Part shown: in pieces, positions 9,869 to 22,103 of the stretch
How the letters are laid out: each line of letters starts with the position of its first letter
Position numbering within the stretch: the first letter of the stretch is position 1
Assembly: GCA_002786065.1 (NCBI GenBank)
Contig: NHNY01000003.1
Span: 1,178,001-1,242,000, forward strand
Length of the DNA: 64,000 nt
From: Microcyclospora pomicola
Taxonomy: Eukaryota; Ascomycota; Dothideomycetes; Capnodiales
Direction: 5' to 3'
Notes under the pieces: generated by a model
Databases searched by the model: none
What the model saw: the letters and a program-made list of their open reading frames with translations, nothing else
What the model was told of the DNA's origin: nothing
Translations under genes and position numbers: made by a program

Positions 9869-10837
9869 TTAGACAAGGAGAAGAGCGGCAGCGGCGATGG
9901 CAAACCCACTCAAAGCAGCGGGAAGCTCGCGCTGGGCGCCGTTGGTCGCAGTCGGAGCCGCACCAGTGACGGTGGAAGACTCGGACGTGGTGACGGTGTT
10001 GGCGGTCTCGCTAACCGAGGAGGAGGCCGTGCCAGCGGAAGTCGTGGCGACGCTGGAGGTGAGAGTGGCGAGAGTCGTCTGGGTGGAGCTCTCAGCACCA
10101 ACAGTGTCGGTCGTGGAGCTGGTGACAGGGATTGGGATGTAAGCGGTGGCGGAGGCCGACCCGGTGACAGAGCTGACGTCGGAGCTAACGACAGAGGTAG
10201 TGGTTCCGCCAACAGAGACGATCTCAGAGGTAGAGGTGACGATGACGGAAGAGATGGCAGAGGCAGTAGCAGTGTCGGTGGCAGAAGAGATGGCGCTGTA
10301 GCTCGACAAGACTGGAGCGGTGGTAGTGACCGAAGCGACGGTGGCAGTGCCTGTTTGTGAAGGTGAGCTTGTTGTCCCGAGATCGGTCAAGCCATAGCTG
10401 GAGAAGAGTGCAGGTGCAAAAGTGAGGGGTGGGACTAGGGAGCTGGTGGCTTCCGCCGCCGTCAAGACGGTCAGTGCATTGGAGGGCTCTGCCCCCGACG
10501 GTGAAGTCGTGGCGGTGAAGCTAGCAAGGGCAGAGTATAGGACAGAGAGGGCGTTGAGGGTGCCAGAGCTTGAGTGACTTGACAGGGCAGCTTCTAGACA
10601 CTCACCAGCAGCAGAGCACTCATAGTCCGTGACAGTCACAGTCTCCGTGATCGAGACCGTGGCAACTCCAGCGGAATAGCCTGCAAGATGAATATTAGCT
10701 GATGAACTTGTTATCGAGGTCGTAACGGTGCGGCCTAGATGCCTGCACCAGTACTGTGATGAAAACGTACCATCAGCTCCGTCAGCCGCAGCGAGAGTGA
10801 AGAGGGCCATGGCGCCGACGAGAGTGAAGGACTTCAT
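9869..10837 (-). CDS. GPI-anchored Ser/Thr-rich cell-wall protein
   Basis: Signal peptide MKSFTLVGAMALFTLAAADG; a VTVTDYEC block typical of fungal wall glycoproteins; then about 200 residues of Ser/Thr/Ala/Val likely to be O-mannosylated. The C terminus ends in a hydrophobic GPI-attachment signal (LSGFAIAAAALLLV) after a small-residue site. A 90-nt intron (10681-10770, GTACGT...TTGCAG, CTAAT branch) probably separates exons 10837-10771 and 10680-9869, giving 292 aa. Its length is a multiple of three and it has no stop, so the unspliced frame of 322 aa is also open. I prefer the spliced form because the splice signals are good and the insert does not resemble the rest. Probable location: plasma membrane or cell wall. 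No enzymatic domain. Confidence 0.8.
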   Translation of the reverse strand: MKSFTLVGAMALFTLAAADGADGTFSSQYWCRHLGRTVTTSITSSSANIHLAGYSAGVATVSITETVTVTDYECSAAGECLEAALSSHSSSGTLNALSVLYSALASFTATTSPSGAEPSNALTVLTAAEATSSLVPPLTFAPALFSSYGLTDLGTTSSPSQTGTATVASVTTTAPVLSSYSAISSATDTATASAISSVIVTSTSEIVSVGGTTTSVVSSDVSSVTGSASATAYIPIPVTSSTTDTVGAESSTQTTLATLTSSVATTSAGTASSSVSETANTVTTSESSTVTGAAPTATNGAQRELPAALSGFAIAAAALLLV

Positions 10838-12023
10838 GTTTGTGGTTGTTGGTTGGTGGTTGGTGAAAGGGTGTTGTTGGATGCGATGTCGATGAAAAGA
10901 ACGGTGGTGGAGCTGTTAATAGCAGAATGTGATGGTGCCGTGAGAATGTGTGTGTGGTTGTGTTGTGATGTTGTGGACGAAGTGAAGAAGATCAAGTCAC
11001 TGGATTTTGTCGACGCACGGACCACCCAGCCACCCAACAGCAAAATCGCAGTGCTGGTGAAGGTGATGTTTTTACCAAGGAACCGATCCTTTTGCTGGGG
11101 CTAGCCAGGCAAGCAAACTACTGTTCGTATAACCATGGTACAGTTTGTGCTCGTCTACCTTCCCCATCTCTACGATTGTGTCTCCATGAGACCATGCATT
11201 TCATGTTTCGCAGTGCAGACTCGTGCGCCCTCGCCTGTGCCGTTGACTGCCGGCTCACCTCACAGATTCTGACAGTCGGTACTCGAATACGAAGCACTCC
11301 ATCTAAATCCATCATTTGTGCCATTTCATTAGGCAATACATGACTGGATGCCGCAATACACAGCAGAATCCTCCACGACTATCACATGAAGTCGAAGCTG
11401 TACAAATTCCCAGCCACACATGTGGTGCTAAGAGAACTAGCGTATCGCGCTAAGCTTCCTCGCAGCGTCGGCGAGTCCATCGGCTAACCCGAAAACCCTA
11501 ACATGCACAGCCACCAGCCGCACTGATCCAACCGTTATTGGACTTTCCTGTTCAAAGCTGGCAAAGGCTATCAATACTGCCAAGTAGACCTGTGAACGGC
11601 TCTATGTCGGGTGGAAACAGGAGCCGTGAAGCGAATGGAAGGTTGTGCGATCCAGCTGATATCAGCTACGCAACCGTATTTGCCGCGTACAAGAAACACA
11701 GTAATGTCATGGTAGGGCAAAGTGCGACGCTCGTGAGACAGTTAAAACAGCATGCATCATCATGCTAGTCTTGAGCAAGCGACAAGATGTGCCATCACAT
11801 AAGACACTGAGAGAGATCTCACCAAGGTAGCCAGAAGGTAGAATTGGTTACTTGATCGGTGACGGATCACTGTACAAGACAAATAAATCTAGTTATTATC
11901 CCTTCTTGTCAAGCAGACGACCTCGGCTCCATGAGACATGCTCAATGATGTGTACTGCCTGCTCGCATGATGCGAGCGCGACATACAGTACGTCAAACGC
12001 TCAGTCCAACGCATTAGCCTCAT
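10838..12023. other. Intergenic
   Basis: Promoter of the GPI-protein gene and 3' flank of SEC31. The frames are short and unconvincing. No repeat or RNA gene recognised. Confidence 0.4.
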
Positions 12024-15000
12024 CTATGCCTTCGTGGCTCTACCAAGAGCAATCAGACGCTTCACGCCAAGCTAGAATAGATGAGTTAGCCTTGATGATC
12101 TGGAAATTCTCATGACCCGAATAGTTCAAAACTTACCATCCATTGACTGCCCTCAGTCTCGGACTTAGCAGTCTGCATATCCGTGAACAAGGCCTGCGCA
12201 CGATCCCAATCACGACGCTCGACCGCCCGTGAGATCTCTAACATCTCCTGTACCGTATCTGGTTGAAGGAGGTTCTGGTTGTTCAAATGGTCAAACAGAA
12301 TGTTCAGCCGCTTCTCGGTGTCGGTCACACGATCCATGAAGCTTTGCGGCGCGAGAGGCTTGATTCGGGCCATTTCCGCCGAGAGGATATCGACGATAGG
12401 CTGTGCATGGGCTGGTATGTGGGACCGGTCGCCCCGAGGGTATTGTGGCTTCGGTGGCCCAGCTGGTGGTGCGCTCTCTGACGGTGCTACTGGCGCCTGT
12501 GCTGGAGTCTGGGGTGCAGGGCTAAATCCTGCGCGTGGTGGGGGAGCCGACGGGGTCTGATTTGGGGGTGGACCCCGAGGTGGACCGCGTGGTGGTGGTC
12601 CAGCGGGAGCAGCAGATGCTGGTGGTTGCTGCGCTTGTTGGGGGGCGTATGGGCTTGGCTGTTGAGCACTGTATGGGTTTGGTTGTGGAGCACTGTATGG
12701 GTTTGGCGCTACATTTCGCTGAGGCGGGATTGCACCAGGGCCTGGTGATGGTTGAGAGCCCGGCGCAGGAGCATATCGATTGGATGGTGCTCCAGCCGAT
12801 ACGGAAGGTGGCGGTTGATAAGGAGATGCGCCGCGCGGTACTGGAGGGCCCATTGGTGTAGGCAGTGTGGAGCTCGACGATAGCTGTGATGGGTGGACTG
12901 GAGTGTATGGACTAGCGACACGAGCAATAGACGCTGGCTGAGCCATGGGAGGAGATGCGATCTTTGGGGTAGCCTCGCCAGCACGAGGTGGTGGAGGTAA
13001 AGGCGTCGACGGCTTCGGTGCAAATGCACTGCCAGGCGGGGGAGGCGACATCACCGAGGGTTGAGCATTCGGGAATGGAGAGACTACAGGTTGAGGGCCA
13101 GGTGTACCACGTCTAGACGCTGGTTGTCGCTCTTTGATGAAGCCCTCCGGCATATCGTTCCAATTTGTCATGTTCCGTGCAGCAGATGGAGGAGGTACCG
13201 ACGGTGCGGATGTACCTGCGTGTGGTGGTGGCGGTGGCATGACTACTTGTTGCTGTGGTGGTTGGTAGCCGCCATACGGTCCAGGCTGGCCGTACGAAGC
13301 TGCAGGTTGGGGCGGTTGGTAACCAGTAGGCGCATAGCTGTTCGTTGGTGGTGCGTATGGGTTCACGGGTGCTGCATTCACTGGCGCGCTAATAGGCGCA
13401 TATGGTGATGGAGTAGCATTTGGCGGCGCGTACGCAGAAGGGTTTCGTGCTTGATTGATGAGTGGATTCGTAGGCTGGAAAGAGGATGGAGTCGTTGGTG
13501 CTACAGGATTCACTCGCTGTGTAGCTAAAGGCTGTCTCGATGTCGCTGCTGCCGCCTTCTTGCCGGCGGAAGTCGCGAGTCTGACTCTGGATTGGGCAGA
13601 CTCTGCACCGACAAATTTGGCTGGGAGCAGAGCGAGGTACTGCTCGGCGCTGCTGAGTCGCCCATGAGATGCCAGTATATCGGCATACTCGGCATATAGA
13701 GAATAAAGCGGAGCAAGCTTCCAGTCCGCTGTACTTTGCAGTTCGCCGTCCTGGAAGTTGGTCACTCTCCTGAACACCGAGACCTTCTCAATGAAGTCTT
13801 GCAAGCACTGCGCGTGTACTGAGAAGTCATTGTCCGATTCTGAGACCTCCAGAGCCGACTTCTCTTGCTCCTTGAGTTCTTGAACCCAGTTGTTGACCAC
13901 TTTCTCAAGTTTCGAGCCGGCGAGATAGCAGAAGGACGCATCTCGTCTCAATGTAGCCGAGTCCTTGTTTTGCTCGTATGCTTCCTCCAGCCTATCTCCT
14001 AGCGCTTCGCAGAGGTCCGCGAATTCTGTCTCATTGGCGTATGTGCATAGTGTCGCCATGACTTCTTTCCAGTTTTGCAGATCAGCATTATGCACAACAT
14101 CCCACAGGTTGTTTCCAACGATGCTAGCAAGCAGTCGTAGGTAGTTTGGTCCTTGCGACTTCTTCTTGAGGTATGCAGTTTGGGCCTTGTCGATGCATGC
14201 TTGTCCACCACAAACGGCGATCATGAAAGCATCAGACATGCGGTCCTCTTTCAAACAGACATCGAGGGCTTTATCGAACTGGCCAAGCATCAGAGCACGC
14301 GTGATACTCTTGTTCGCATCTGACTCGGCATCCTTGTAGATGTGGAAAGGACTGTTCGTTTTGGCACCCTTCGTAGAAGCCAGATTGGCAAGAAACGCAT
14401 CTCCGTCATCACCGTTACCGAAGATGTCGTCGTCCGTGGCTCCGTTCGCTTTTGTTCCAGACTCTTTGCCATTGACGTCCAATGCGTCCGTCTTTGCGGT
14501 AAGCTCGTCAATGCCATCATCTGTTGAAAAGCCAATGTATTCCCGCAACTTTTTCCGCGACTTGCCAGCATGCAGAGTCTCAATGACACGCCAATCAGCC
14601 TTCTCTTCTTCCGTCTTTGCAGAGTCTATCTTGGCATCACAGATGCTTGCCAGGTCACCACCTTTGAGCTTGTCCTCGAATGCCTGCGAAGCCTCACCAA
14701 TCTTGCTGTCCACCGTGAAAGTTTCGATCGATACCTTGCTCTTTTTTGTTGCATCGGTGCTGACGCGAACCAACTTTCCACCGAAACCAAATGACGCACT
14801 CGCAGGTCTCGCCGCCCACTTCGGCGCCTTTGGAAGCGAGAACGAGATGCTTTGAGGTTGGGACTGTGCTTTGGCGAAGAAGTCTTCTCCATCTAGGTTC
14901 TGGCTGGCGTTGATCTGCTCTTCCGTCTTCGCGTTTGTCGCTTGAATTGACGTCACCAGGATCTTGCCATCGAATGATGCGCTGGCAATCAGACTCGGGT

Positions 15001-15946
15001 TATGCGGATTCCACTTGGTCTGGAATGCCCAGTTCGACCCTGCAGCGAAATCACCATACTTCTCGCCAGTTCGGGAGTTCCAGCAGATAGTCCGATTGTC
15101 CTTGCCACAGGACAAAAGCAGGTCCGAGTCTTGTATGCACCAGGACAAGCCCAACACACCCAGCTCGTGACCTTTCAGTGTTCGCTCGGGTGCAGCGCTA
15201 TTCCGGAGACTCCACAGGTTGATCAACGCCTCTTGATCGTTTGGAGTTGCAGTAACAAGTTTTGTGCTCTCTTCTGGATCCCAAGCAACAGCGCTTACCG
15301 CCTTGCGGCCTTGGTTGTTCAATGTCAAGATATCGCGCTTCTGCTTGACATCCCATACCGTCACAAAACCACCACTGCTGCCTGTAGCCAGAATGTGTGC
15401 GGTCTTCTCTTGTTTGTTCCAGTCCAAGCACTCTATATCGTCTGCTCTTGCTGCCGACGCACCTAGCCTGAATGGGTTGGCCATGTTGTTCAAATCGTAG
15501 ATGAAGATCTCGCCCTTGGCTCCGACGGAGGCCAACAGGTTGTGCCGCCATGGATTCCATTGTAATGCTTTGGCAGCTCCGGTATGTTTGGTGGTTCTCG
15601 AGATCAGAGCGTCCGAGCTGCCCTTCCGCAGCTTATCCACATCCCACAGATCGATCGATCCATTCTCTAACGCACCAGCAACAACACCCAGAGGGTAGTC
15701 ATCATCTGGCTCGCTCCAAGCAATATCATTGAACCCTGCATCCGTGGTTATAGATCCGACAGGGGTCGTGAGCTCTTCGGCCTGATCCAGCTTCGTCAGG
15801 CCCAGATCCCAAAGCTCTAATTTGATCTCGCTGGAAAAATCGTCATTGACCGCGCCTGCGCGGGTGCCAGTGACAAGGAACGGAGACGACGGTCCAGGCG
15901 ACCAGGCGAACACTGCCGTCCGAGGGATCTCCCGAAGACGAACCAT
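12024..15946 (-). CDS. SEC31: COPII outer-coat protein Sec31
   Basis: Forms the outer cage of COPII vesicles with Sec13 at ER exit sites and stimulates Sar1 GTP hydrolysis. Exons 15946-12137 and 12071-12024; 1285 aa. The N terminus MVRLREIPRTAVFAWSP starts a WD40 propeller (about residues 1-330, e.g. SIDLWDVDKL, GFVTVWDVKQ, WNPHNPSLIASASFDGKI). An alpha-solenoid follows (about 430-780, with FDKALDVCLKEDRMSDAFMI). Next is a Pro/Gln/Ala-rich region (about 800-1150) that in yeast binds Sec23 and Sar1, then a helical C-terminal domain. The last intron (GTAAGT, CTAAC branch, TCTAG) joins QWM to LGVKRLIALG, the conserved tail. Divergent from the RRM gene across 359 bases. Confidence 0.96.
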
Positions 15947-16305
15947 TGTCGCGTGTGTGGTGTCTTCAAAAGCGAGAAAGGAGCAGGCGAAGGCTAAGGT
16001 TCGTACATTCGGACGCTGGAAGATGCTGCAGATATGTAAGGTCGAGACGAGGGCTGGGCGAGGTGTTGCTATACAGCTGGTCTGATACCCCTCCGGACTA
16101 ATAAGATATAGCTGGCATTATCCCCACCCACAAATTTCCCCGGAACCTTCCTTCCTTACTTCCTGCGCAGCGCATCATCGGCTTGGCGCTGGAACGTGGT
16201 TGACGACTGGCACGTGACATCGAATTCTATTGCTTCATGCTGTGATTGATGAGGTTATAAATTCCATACGAGGAGAGCAGATCAAGCATATCACATTAGA
16301 GCGTG
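15947..16305. promoter_or_regulatory. Divergent promoter region, SEC31 / RRM gene
   Basis: 359 bases separate the two start codons, which face away from each other, so the segment must hold both promoters. No clear TATA box or known factor site could be assigned. Confidence 0.5.
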
Positions 16306-16897
16306 ATGTCCGACCAAGCAAGGCAAAAAGCGACCTTGTTCGTCGGCGGTCTCGACTACCAAGTGGACCGACAAACACTCCACGATGCTTTCCTTCCATT
16401 CGGCGAGCTCGTCGAAGTCTCTCTACCCAAACCCGAGCTGTAAGTCAGCTTAACACACCGAACGTCTGCCATAACGGCGAAGGCCAAGTGCTGACTCCAT
16501 GACAGAGCATCCGCACAAGAGCCCCACCGCGGATTCGGCTATGTCGAATTCTCGCTCGCGGAGGACGCGCACGAGGCCATGGACAACATGGACCAGGCGG
16601 AGTTGTTCGGGCGGGTGATCAAGGTCTCCCAGGCGAAGCCGCAGAAGGATGCTAACGAGGGGCTGGGGAGTCGGACGGCGGTGTGGGAGCAGGTTCGTTG
16701 GCATATGAGGCGTGTCTGTTTGGTGATTGATTGCTAACGTCTTGTTGCAGGAAGGCTATGCGGCAAGATATAATGTCGGTGGCGAGGGGGAGAACATGGG
16801 CAACGAGGAGGAGGAGAATGGTGAGGGCGGTGCTAAAATGCTTGATCCGATGCAAGGACTCGAAGGGTTGGATGTGGCTGGGCCCAAACTGCAATGA
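16306..16897 (+). CDS. Small RRM RNA-binding protein (cyclophilin-E RRM-like)
   Basis: Exons 16306-16439, 16506-16692, 16751-16897; 155 aa. A single RRM: RNP2 is TLFVGGL, RNP1 is RGFGYVEF, and the domain ends LFGRVIKVSQAKP, close to the RRM at the N terminus of the nuclear cyclophilin PPIE/Cyp33. No isomerase domain follows. Instead comes a short Glu/Gly-rich tail ending MQGLEGLDVAGPKLQ. All introns have good ends (GTAAGT...ACAG, GTTCGT...GCAG). In animals PPIE belongs to the spliceosome; a splicing role here is an inference. Confidence 0.88.
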
Positions 16898-17104
16898 AAG
16901 CCATACATTGCACTGTTTTGCTGCTGCGTTCGAGCATTGGCGTTGTGTGGGCTTCGTCGTCTTCGTGTTTCTACAATACCTAAATCTTGCCATCAACGCA
17001 CTGCGAGCACAATTTTTCTAAATGGGTACAAATATTCAAGCACGATTAGAATTGTGTGCCTCACCACGTCAGACAATCATTACAGTTGACTACCTGATCA
17101 TCAT

Positions 17105-19660
17105 TTATATGACAAGGTATTCACCATCCACGCGGTCCATAGCTTTGCGCCACCGAAAGGCCTGTCCGAATCTGCCACCCTCAGCAGTCTCACTATCCCG
17201 TTTCCTTGCCTGCACCTCAGCATCCGCACTCATGTGCCCCGCAACATTGCTACCAACTTCCTGCCATACACGCTCCAGCACATGGAGGGCGGAGATGTTG
17301 TTGTAAAACCCGCTTTCCCGCTGGATCTCGATACATCGTGATCGGATGATGTCTCTGTGACCTTCATCGACACACTCGGTGCCGATGATGAACAACGGCC
17401 ACAACAAAAACTTGTTCACACAACTGTTGATGTCCAGGGAAGTGATGTGGTAGAGAGCCTGCGAAACTAGACACTGGTATTGGTGGTGTGAAGATGGAAG
17501 GAGAGGATATCCCAGGCGCTCGGTATAGAGCAGCGCAGAAAAGCGGAAAGACTCGTTGATGTGTAGTAGGTCCCTCTGCCCAGATCCATGCTCGTCAATA
17601 TGACCTGATGTGCGCGATGCCAAGTATGAGACATTCGAGTCACTCATTCTCCAACATTGAAGTCGCCTGCGAACCTCATGCCATTGGAACCAGAAGTCTT
17701 GCCTGCCATCAGGATGATGGGGATCAGCGTGTTGGTGACTGAGATTGTCCTCTGCAGGTACAGACGTAGGAGCAGTCCACATGCTGCCAGTATCGACTGT
17801 ATATTGCGCGGACGAGGAAGGTCGATGGCGCGTACGTTGCGAAGACGCATGGTTCGCCGCCTTGTGGGTGTATCTATGCGCTACACTTGAAAACGGGCTG
17901 GCAAATGCATCTTGTGGCTGAACAGGTCGACCTTGTGCGAGAAGGTTCAGTCGTCCTAGCCTGGCGATAAGCTTGAACAGAGATCCATCGCAACCTGAGA
18001 ACTGCTCTAGTGCTCCAAGGTCGGTCGAGAAATTGAGCATATCCAACGACTCGTGTCTGATTTGTACTTCCCGATCGTTGACCGTGCTAGTCATGACATC
18101 GAACCACATGAAAAACATCTGCACCCAACCAGTAAAACCAGAGTGCACGTCGTTGTTGCGGAGTGCCAAGAGTTTCTGCATGCCAGCCAGTTGGGTCTTG
18201 AACTTGCTGAAGCCCGAGTCGCACACGTGGAACAGGCATAAAATCAGCAACGTCGCAAGAACTGAGTCATCTTGAGCCGCCTGTGGGCTGGTCAATTGCC
18301 TGTTGAGTTGGTCAATCGAGATCTGTTTATGCATGGACTCCTCCGGAGATGGTTCGTCGTAGTCGTTGGAGTTCGGGTCGAAAGCTTCAGCAATTTCACT
18401 GACCAAGCCGATACTCTTGGGGCCCTTTCTTCGCATGCGCAAATTGTTGGTTGCTAGAGCCGCAATGGCATGTTGAAGGCCCGAGTTATTCATTGCAAGC
18501 TGAAGAATGTGCTTACGGTAAGGATTCTCGGGGCTGTCGAACGCTACAAGGTAAGGACAGATTGTTTGATCATAGTAGTCCATGAGGGATTGCATGCGTG
18601 GGGGAAGATGAAAGAAAGGATTGCTGAATCGAGTGTCTGCCACAATCAAGCTTTTCTGCTGGTCTTCGCTCTCGCCTGGGACCAGATACTCCAAGTCGTC
18701 GAAGCTGAGCACACCAGTGTTATCAAACATCATGCTCTCCAGAGTGTCTTCGTTCGTCTGATCAGCATGCATTGGTACATCCTCAGGAAGACTGCCCAAG
18801 CTCATGACGCTTTCCAAAGAAGAGCTCATTGGGTCCATATACGGATCAATGGCGCATTCTTCTAAGCTGTACGCATCGGAAGTAATGCTGCTTCTGGAGT
18901 GTCCCTGATCTGGAACTGGGATCGGTGGCAACAAATGATCCGGGTAGCCTATAGATCCAGGCGTGATTGGGTACTCTATGGGAGAGTGAAACTCGGCATC
19001 GCCAAAAGAGCTGACCGATCCAGCAGTGTCCAAAGCTAAGTATCCGCCGCCTGGAGGACTGAATTGCGTGTGGAGGCGCTGCAATGATGGGTGGTGTAGC
19101 TGACGTGGATCTGCATGGTCAAAACGGCGAGATTGCAAGCGATCGTGGAACCCGGTAGTGTTCCAGTGGGCGGGTGTGTTGAAATCTGGCAGCGGCAGGA
19201 TTGACGATGACGAAGAGTAGGATCGTGTGCTGCTTGCTTGCGCCGCTGGATGCGATGTAGGCGCATGGAACGGCTTCATGGATGGGCCTGTCTCTGCACA
19301 CTCTTCCTTCTTGATCCTCGACGTTGTAGAGCTTTTTCTGCGCCTCGATTCCATCTCAGCTGGGCTTGCATCACTTCCATCGATGTTCTTGTTCGCGATA
19401 GGACACGACAAGCCTCGGAGCTTGCCTCTGCTGGCAACGCCCACACCCCAGGTCAACGTCGTTTTGTATCCCGAACATTCCTTGCCAGAATCGATGCATT
19501 GCGTGCAGTACGGTCTCTTACGATCACACTTCGACGTGCGCTTCTGGCAGGCGAAGCAGTCATCATTTGCTCCAGCTGCCGTTGCTCTTCTCCTTCTCTT
19601 GCGTGGTGGCAGCGCCGGAGCGGCCTTGTTTGCAGTCGCTGGTGGATAGGACATGGCCAT
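17105..19660 (-). CDS. Zn(II)2Cys6 transcription factor
   Basis: Single exon, 851 aa. Residues 20-25 are a basic RKRRRR nuclear-localisation signal. The binuclear cluster has Cys at 35, 38, 45, 52, 55 and 62 (C-x2-C-x6-C-x6-C-x2-C-x6-C), the GAL4-type fungal DNA-binding domain. TTLTWGVGVASRGKLRGL follows, a linker seen in a subgroup of these regulators. The middle is Ser/Pro-rich and acidic. The C-terminal half (about residue 360 on, e.g. FFHLPPRMQSLMDYYDQTICPYLVAFD) looks like the fungal-specific regulatory domain (Fungal_trans_2 type). Target pathway unknown. It converges with the RRM gene, 207 bases between stops. Confidence 0.92.
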   Translation of the reverse strand: MAMSYPPATANKAAPALPPRKRRRRATAAGANDDCFACQKRTSKCDRKRPYCTQCIDSGKECSGYKTTLTWGVGVASRGKLRGLSCPIANKNIDGSDASPAEMESRRRKSSTTSRIKKEECAETGPSMKPFHAPTSHPAAQASSTRSYSSSSSILPLPDFNTPAHWNTTGFHDRLQSRRFDHADPRQLHHPSLQRLHTQFSPPGGGYLALDTAGSVSSFGDAEFHSPIEYPITPGSIGYPDHLLPPIPVPDQGHSRSSITSDAYSLEECAIDPYMDPMSSSLESVMSLGSLPEDVPMHADQTNEDTLESMMFDNTGVLSFDDLEYLVPGESEDQQKSLIVADTRFSNPFFHLPPRMQSLMDYYDQTICPYLVAFDSPENPYRKHILQLAMNNSGLQHAIAALATNNLRMRRKGPKSIGLVSEIAEAFDPNSNDYDEPSPEESMHKQISIDQLNRQLTSPQAAQDDSVLATLLILCLFHVCDSGFSKFKTQLAGMQKLLALRNNDVHSGFTGWVQMFFMWFDVMTSTVNDREVQIRHESLDMLNFSTDLGALEQFSGCDGSLFKLIARLGRLNLLAQGRPVQPQDAFASPFSSVAHRYTHKAANHASSQRTRHRPSSSAQYTVDTGSMWTAPTSVPAEDNLSHQHADPHHPDGRQDFWFQWHEVRRRLQCWRMSDSNVSYLASRTSGHIDEHGSGQRDLLHINESFRFSALLYTERLGYPLLPSSHHQYQCLVSQALYHITSLDINSCVNKFLLWPLFIIGTECVDEGHRDIIRSRCIEIQRESGFYNNISALHVLERVWQEVGSNVAGHMSADAEVQARKRDSETAEGGRFGQAFRWRKAMDRVDGEYLVI

Positions 19661-22103
19661 GATGTTGGCGATAAGTGCGACGAGTGGGGTCTCCAGGCAT
19701 AGACGACGGGAAATCCGACGGAATCTTGGGTGGAACAGACCTGGAGGTGTAATTGAAGATCAACACGTCCCGGTTAACAAAAGGTCATTACCGGGCTTGT
19801 ACCGCAGCATCATGATATGAGCCGCCAATAGCCCCTCACCGTTCGTGTCCATCATATCAGACTCGACCAGGGTCTGTCGTGATCGCTGCAGACCGTCGTG
19901 GGGATGATCGTCCGTTTGGAGAGCAAGCTCCGCTGCCCGCTTACCATTTGCACGCCACCTACACTACACCACAACAGCTCGGGCCTCACTCGTCCCGTCC
20001 GATTTCTTGTTTTCTTATCTTTGAGCAACCTCACCCTCTCTGCTTCACAGCCACTCTTCCATCTGGCTGAGCTGAAGTAGAGACGGTCCGGACGTCACAA
20101 TGTCCGCGATCCCAGTCGTCTTTGCAAGCAGATAAGGCTTTACGCTTCGAATGGGACATTTGTGCGCGTGGGGGCTTGCGTTACATCGCAGGCCGGCTGC
20201 GCCGTCTCCAGATGGCGCGATACCCGCTGGCATGATGCACCGTGCCATTGAGCATTTCACCAATCGCTGATCAGGACGGCGCTGATCCAGCGGCTAGTCG
20301 TGCTTCTAAAACCCTTCCAGACTGCCTCGGCGACTTCGTTGTGTCTTCTGGAAGCTTTGCCATGCCCGCCTTTGCGTAGTTTTGTTTCAGGGGATAAATA
20401 TATCTCTTGATAAGGTTGTCAGGTACGTCGCACAAGGTCAGGATTATCGCTCACATGCACTGCCCGAACCACGATACGACCACAGACAGACCGTTCGTCT
20501 CCCATCAGCGCAGCTGGCGGGCTGTCTAGCTTGGCCTGACATGCATTAAAGCAGCCACAAGAAGGCCGTGTCCTCGGCGTGAAGGCGCAGACAAGTCGAA
20601 GCCTGGAGTTCATTCCTGCTCGATGATAGAACGAAGCTTGTTGACACAACCAACGGCTAGATACCCAAGTCTGCTGGTTGATGCTCTGTAATGTATTCCT
20701 CTTTGACATCTTGGTACGAATCTGCTGCACATGCTCGGCCTGAGTAAACGAGGCCGGTCGTGGGTCGAAGGTGTATGCTTGATCACTCACAGAGCCGCTG
20801 CAACTTTTGTGCAAACGATCTGCAGCTAATAGACCTGGGCTTGTTAAAACGGCTGAACCAGGCTGGATGGAGATGTGCTTGTTGTGAGGAGCATGAGCCA
20901 TTTCCAGAAGTCCTTATCTGATCATCATCTGAGGTAGCAATGAATCGAGTTTGATGCCAGCTGACTATCTCGTGCGACTGTGTTTGGGAGGGTCGAGTCT
21001 CGTGTCATGTTGCAGGTGTAAAATGTCGGCGAGCGCATCCGTGCCGCCTTGAAGACGCCGTTCGCTTCGGCCACATCTTGTGGTCATGTCAGGCCACCAC
21101 ACACATCTCAAGGTGACTTCCACATTTCAATCTACCTCGCTCACAATCTAACACTCAAGAATGGATGAAACACTGCAATGTTCATCGATCTGTCTTAGCG
21201 AGACGAATCTCCTCAGCAATATCCTTCGGCACAGATGGCAAGTGCTGGAGACCGTGTCATCGACCTGGGCAGCATCGCACTTTGTAAGGTACCTAGCGAT
21301 TGCTACATGTATCTGGGAATTCCGAGTGCACCGATGGACATCCTATACCAGAGCTTGTCGGCTACGCCCCATCGTTGGCATTGCCGCTCACATGATCCAT
21401 GATTGACGGGTTTGAACAAGAGAGTCCTACGAGCTACCTGAATTTGCTATGGTATAGTGGGCATCAGTCTCATACAGAAGGTCTAAACAAGCCGCTCCGA
21501 TCATATAAGACCATCACCAAGCTCTATAGCCGGTCGAGATCGAGTACTCGTTACACCATATACCAATGTCAGCAGTCACGACGCCGGCACTGGCATTGTG
21601 AGTAGGCTCCAGGCTATATGAGATGCTACTGTATGTCTTTCGACAAACACGGAGATACCGAATGAGCCTGTACAACACCAGGCAATGACGCCAGTCTATT
21701 CTGAAGCCGGTGCTCTGATGTGGAGATACCTTAGTTCATTGCATGGCAGCATTCCAATAGGTGCACCGGGACCCAACACAAAGGCTACGAGGTTTTCGGT
21801 ACAACGCACCTGAGGCTGCTGTTGGCGAAAGCTTATCACACTGAATGGTTGTCCTTGCGCCATTCATACTACAGCTACATCCTGCGGCCATCTGCTCGCT
21901 ATCTTGACTAACCTACGGAACGCAGCCGTGCTGCCGTGACGCGCTTGGTATGACCATGGTGTTGGGATTCCATTCACTGCGTGGCACAGTGGTGGGTATA
22001 AGAGCATCGATTGTTATGTACTGGCCCACAGACTTGGCTTCACCTTTCCTCAAAGCATCGCAGGGCGAATCAAGCTCAGCAGACCAGCAACTCGACAGTA
22101 ACC
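19661..22103. other. Gene-poor intergenic region
   Basis: About 2.4 kb. The first part is the promoter of the Zn2Cys6 gene. The longest frame (160 codons, minus strand, 20419-20901) has no domain or plausible composition. A TATA-like GTATAAGAG at about 21994-22002 lies roughly 100 bases before the small Cys-rich gene. Nothing else recognised. Confidence 0.4.
21994..22002 (+). promoter_or_regulatory. TATA-like element of the small Cys-rich gene
   Basis: GGTATAAGAG about 105 bases upstream of ATG 22104, in the right position and orientation. Assignment rests on position only. Confidence 0.4.

Noticed and set aside
20419-20901. 160-codon open frame on the minus strand
   Set aside because: No domain, no plausible composition, no splice or promoter support; lies in a gene-poor stretch where frames of this length arise by chance in GC-balanced DNA.
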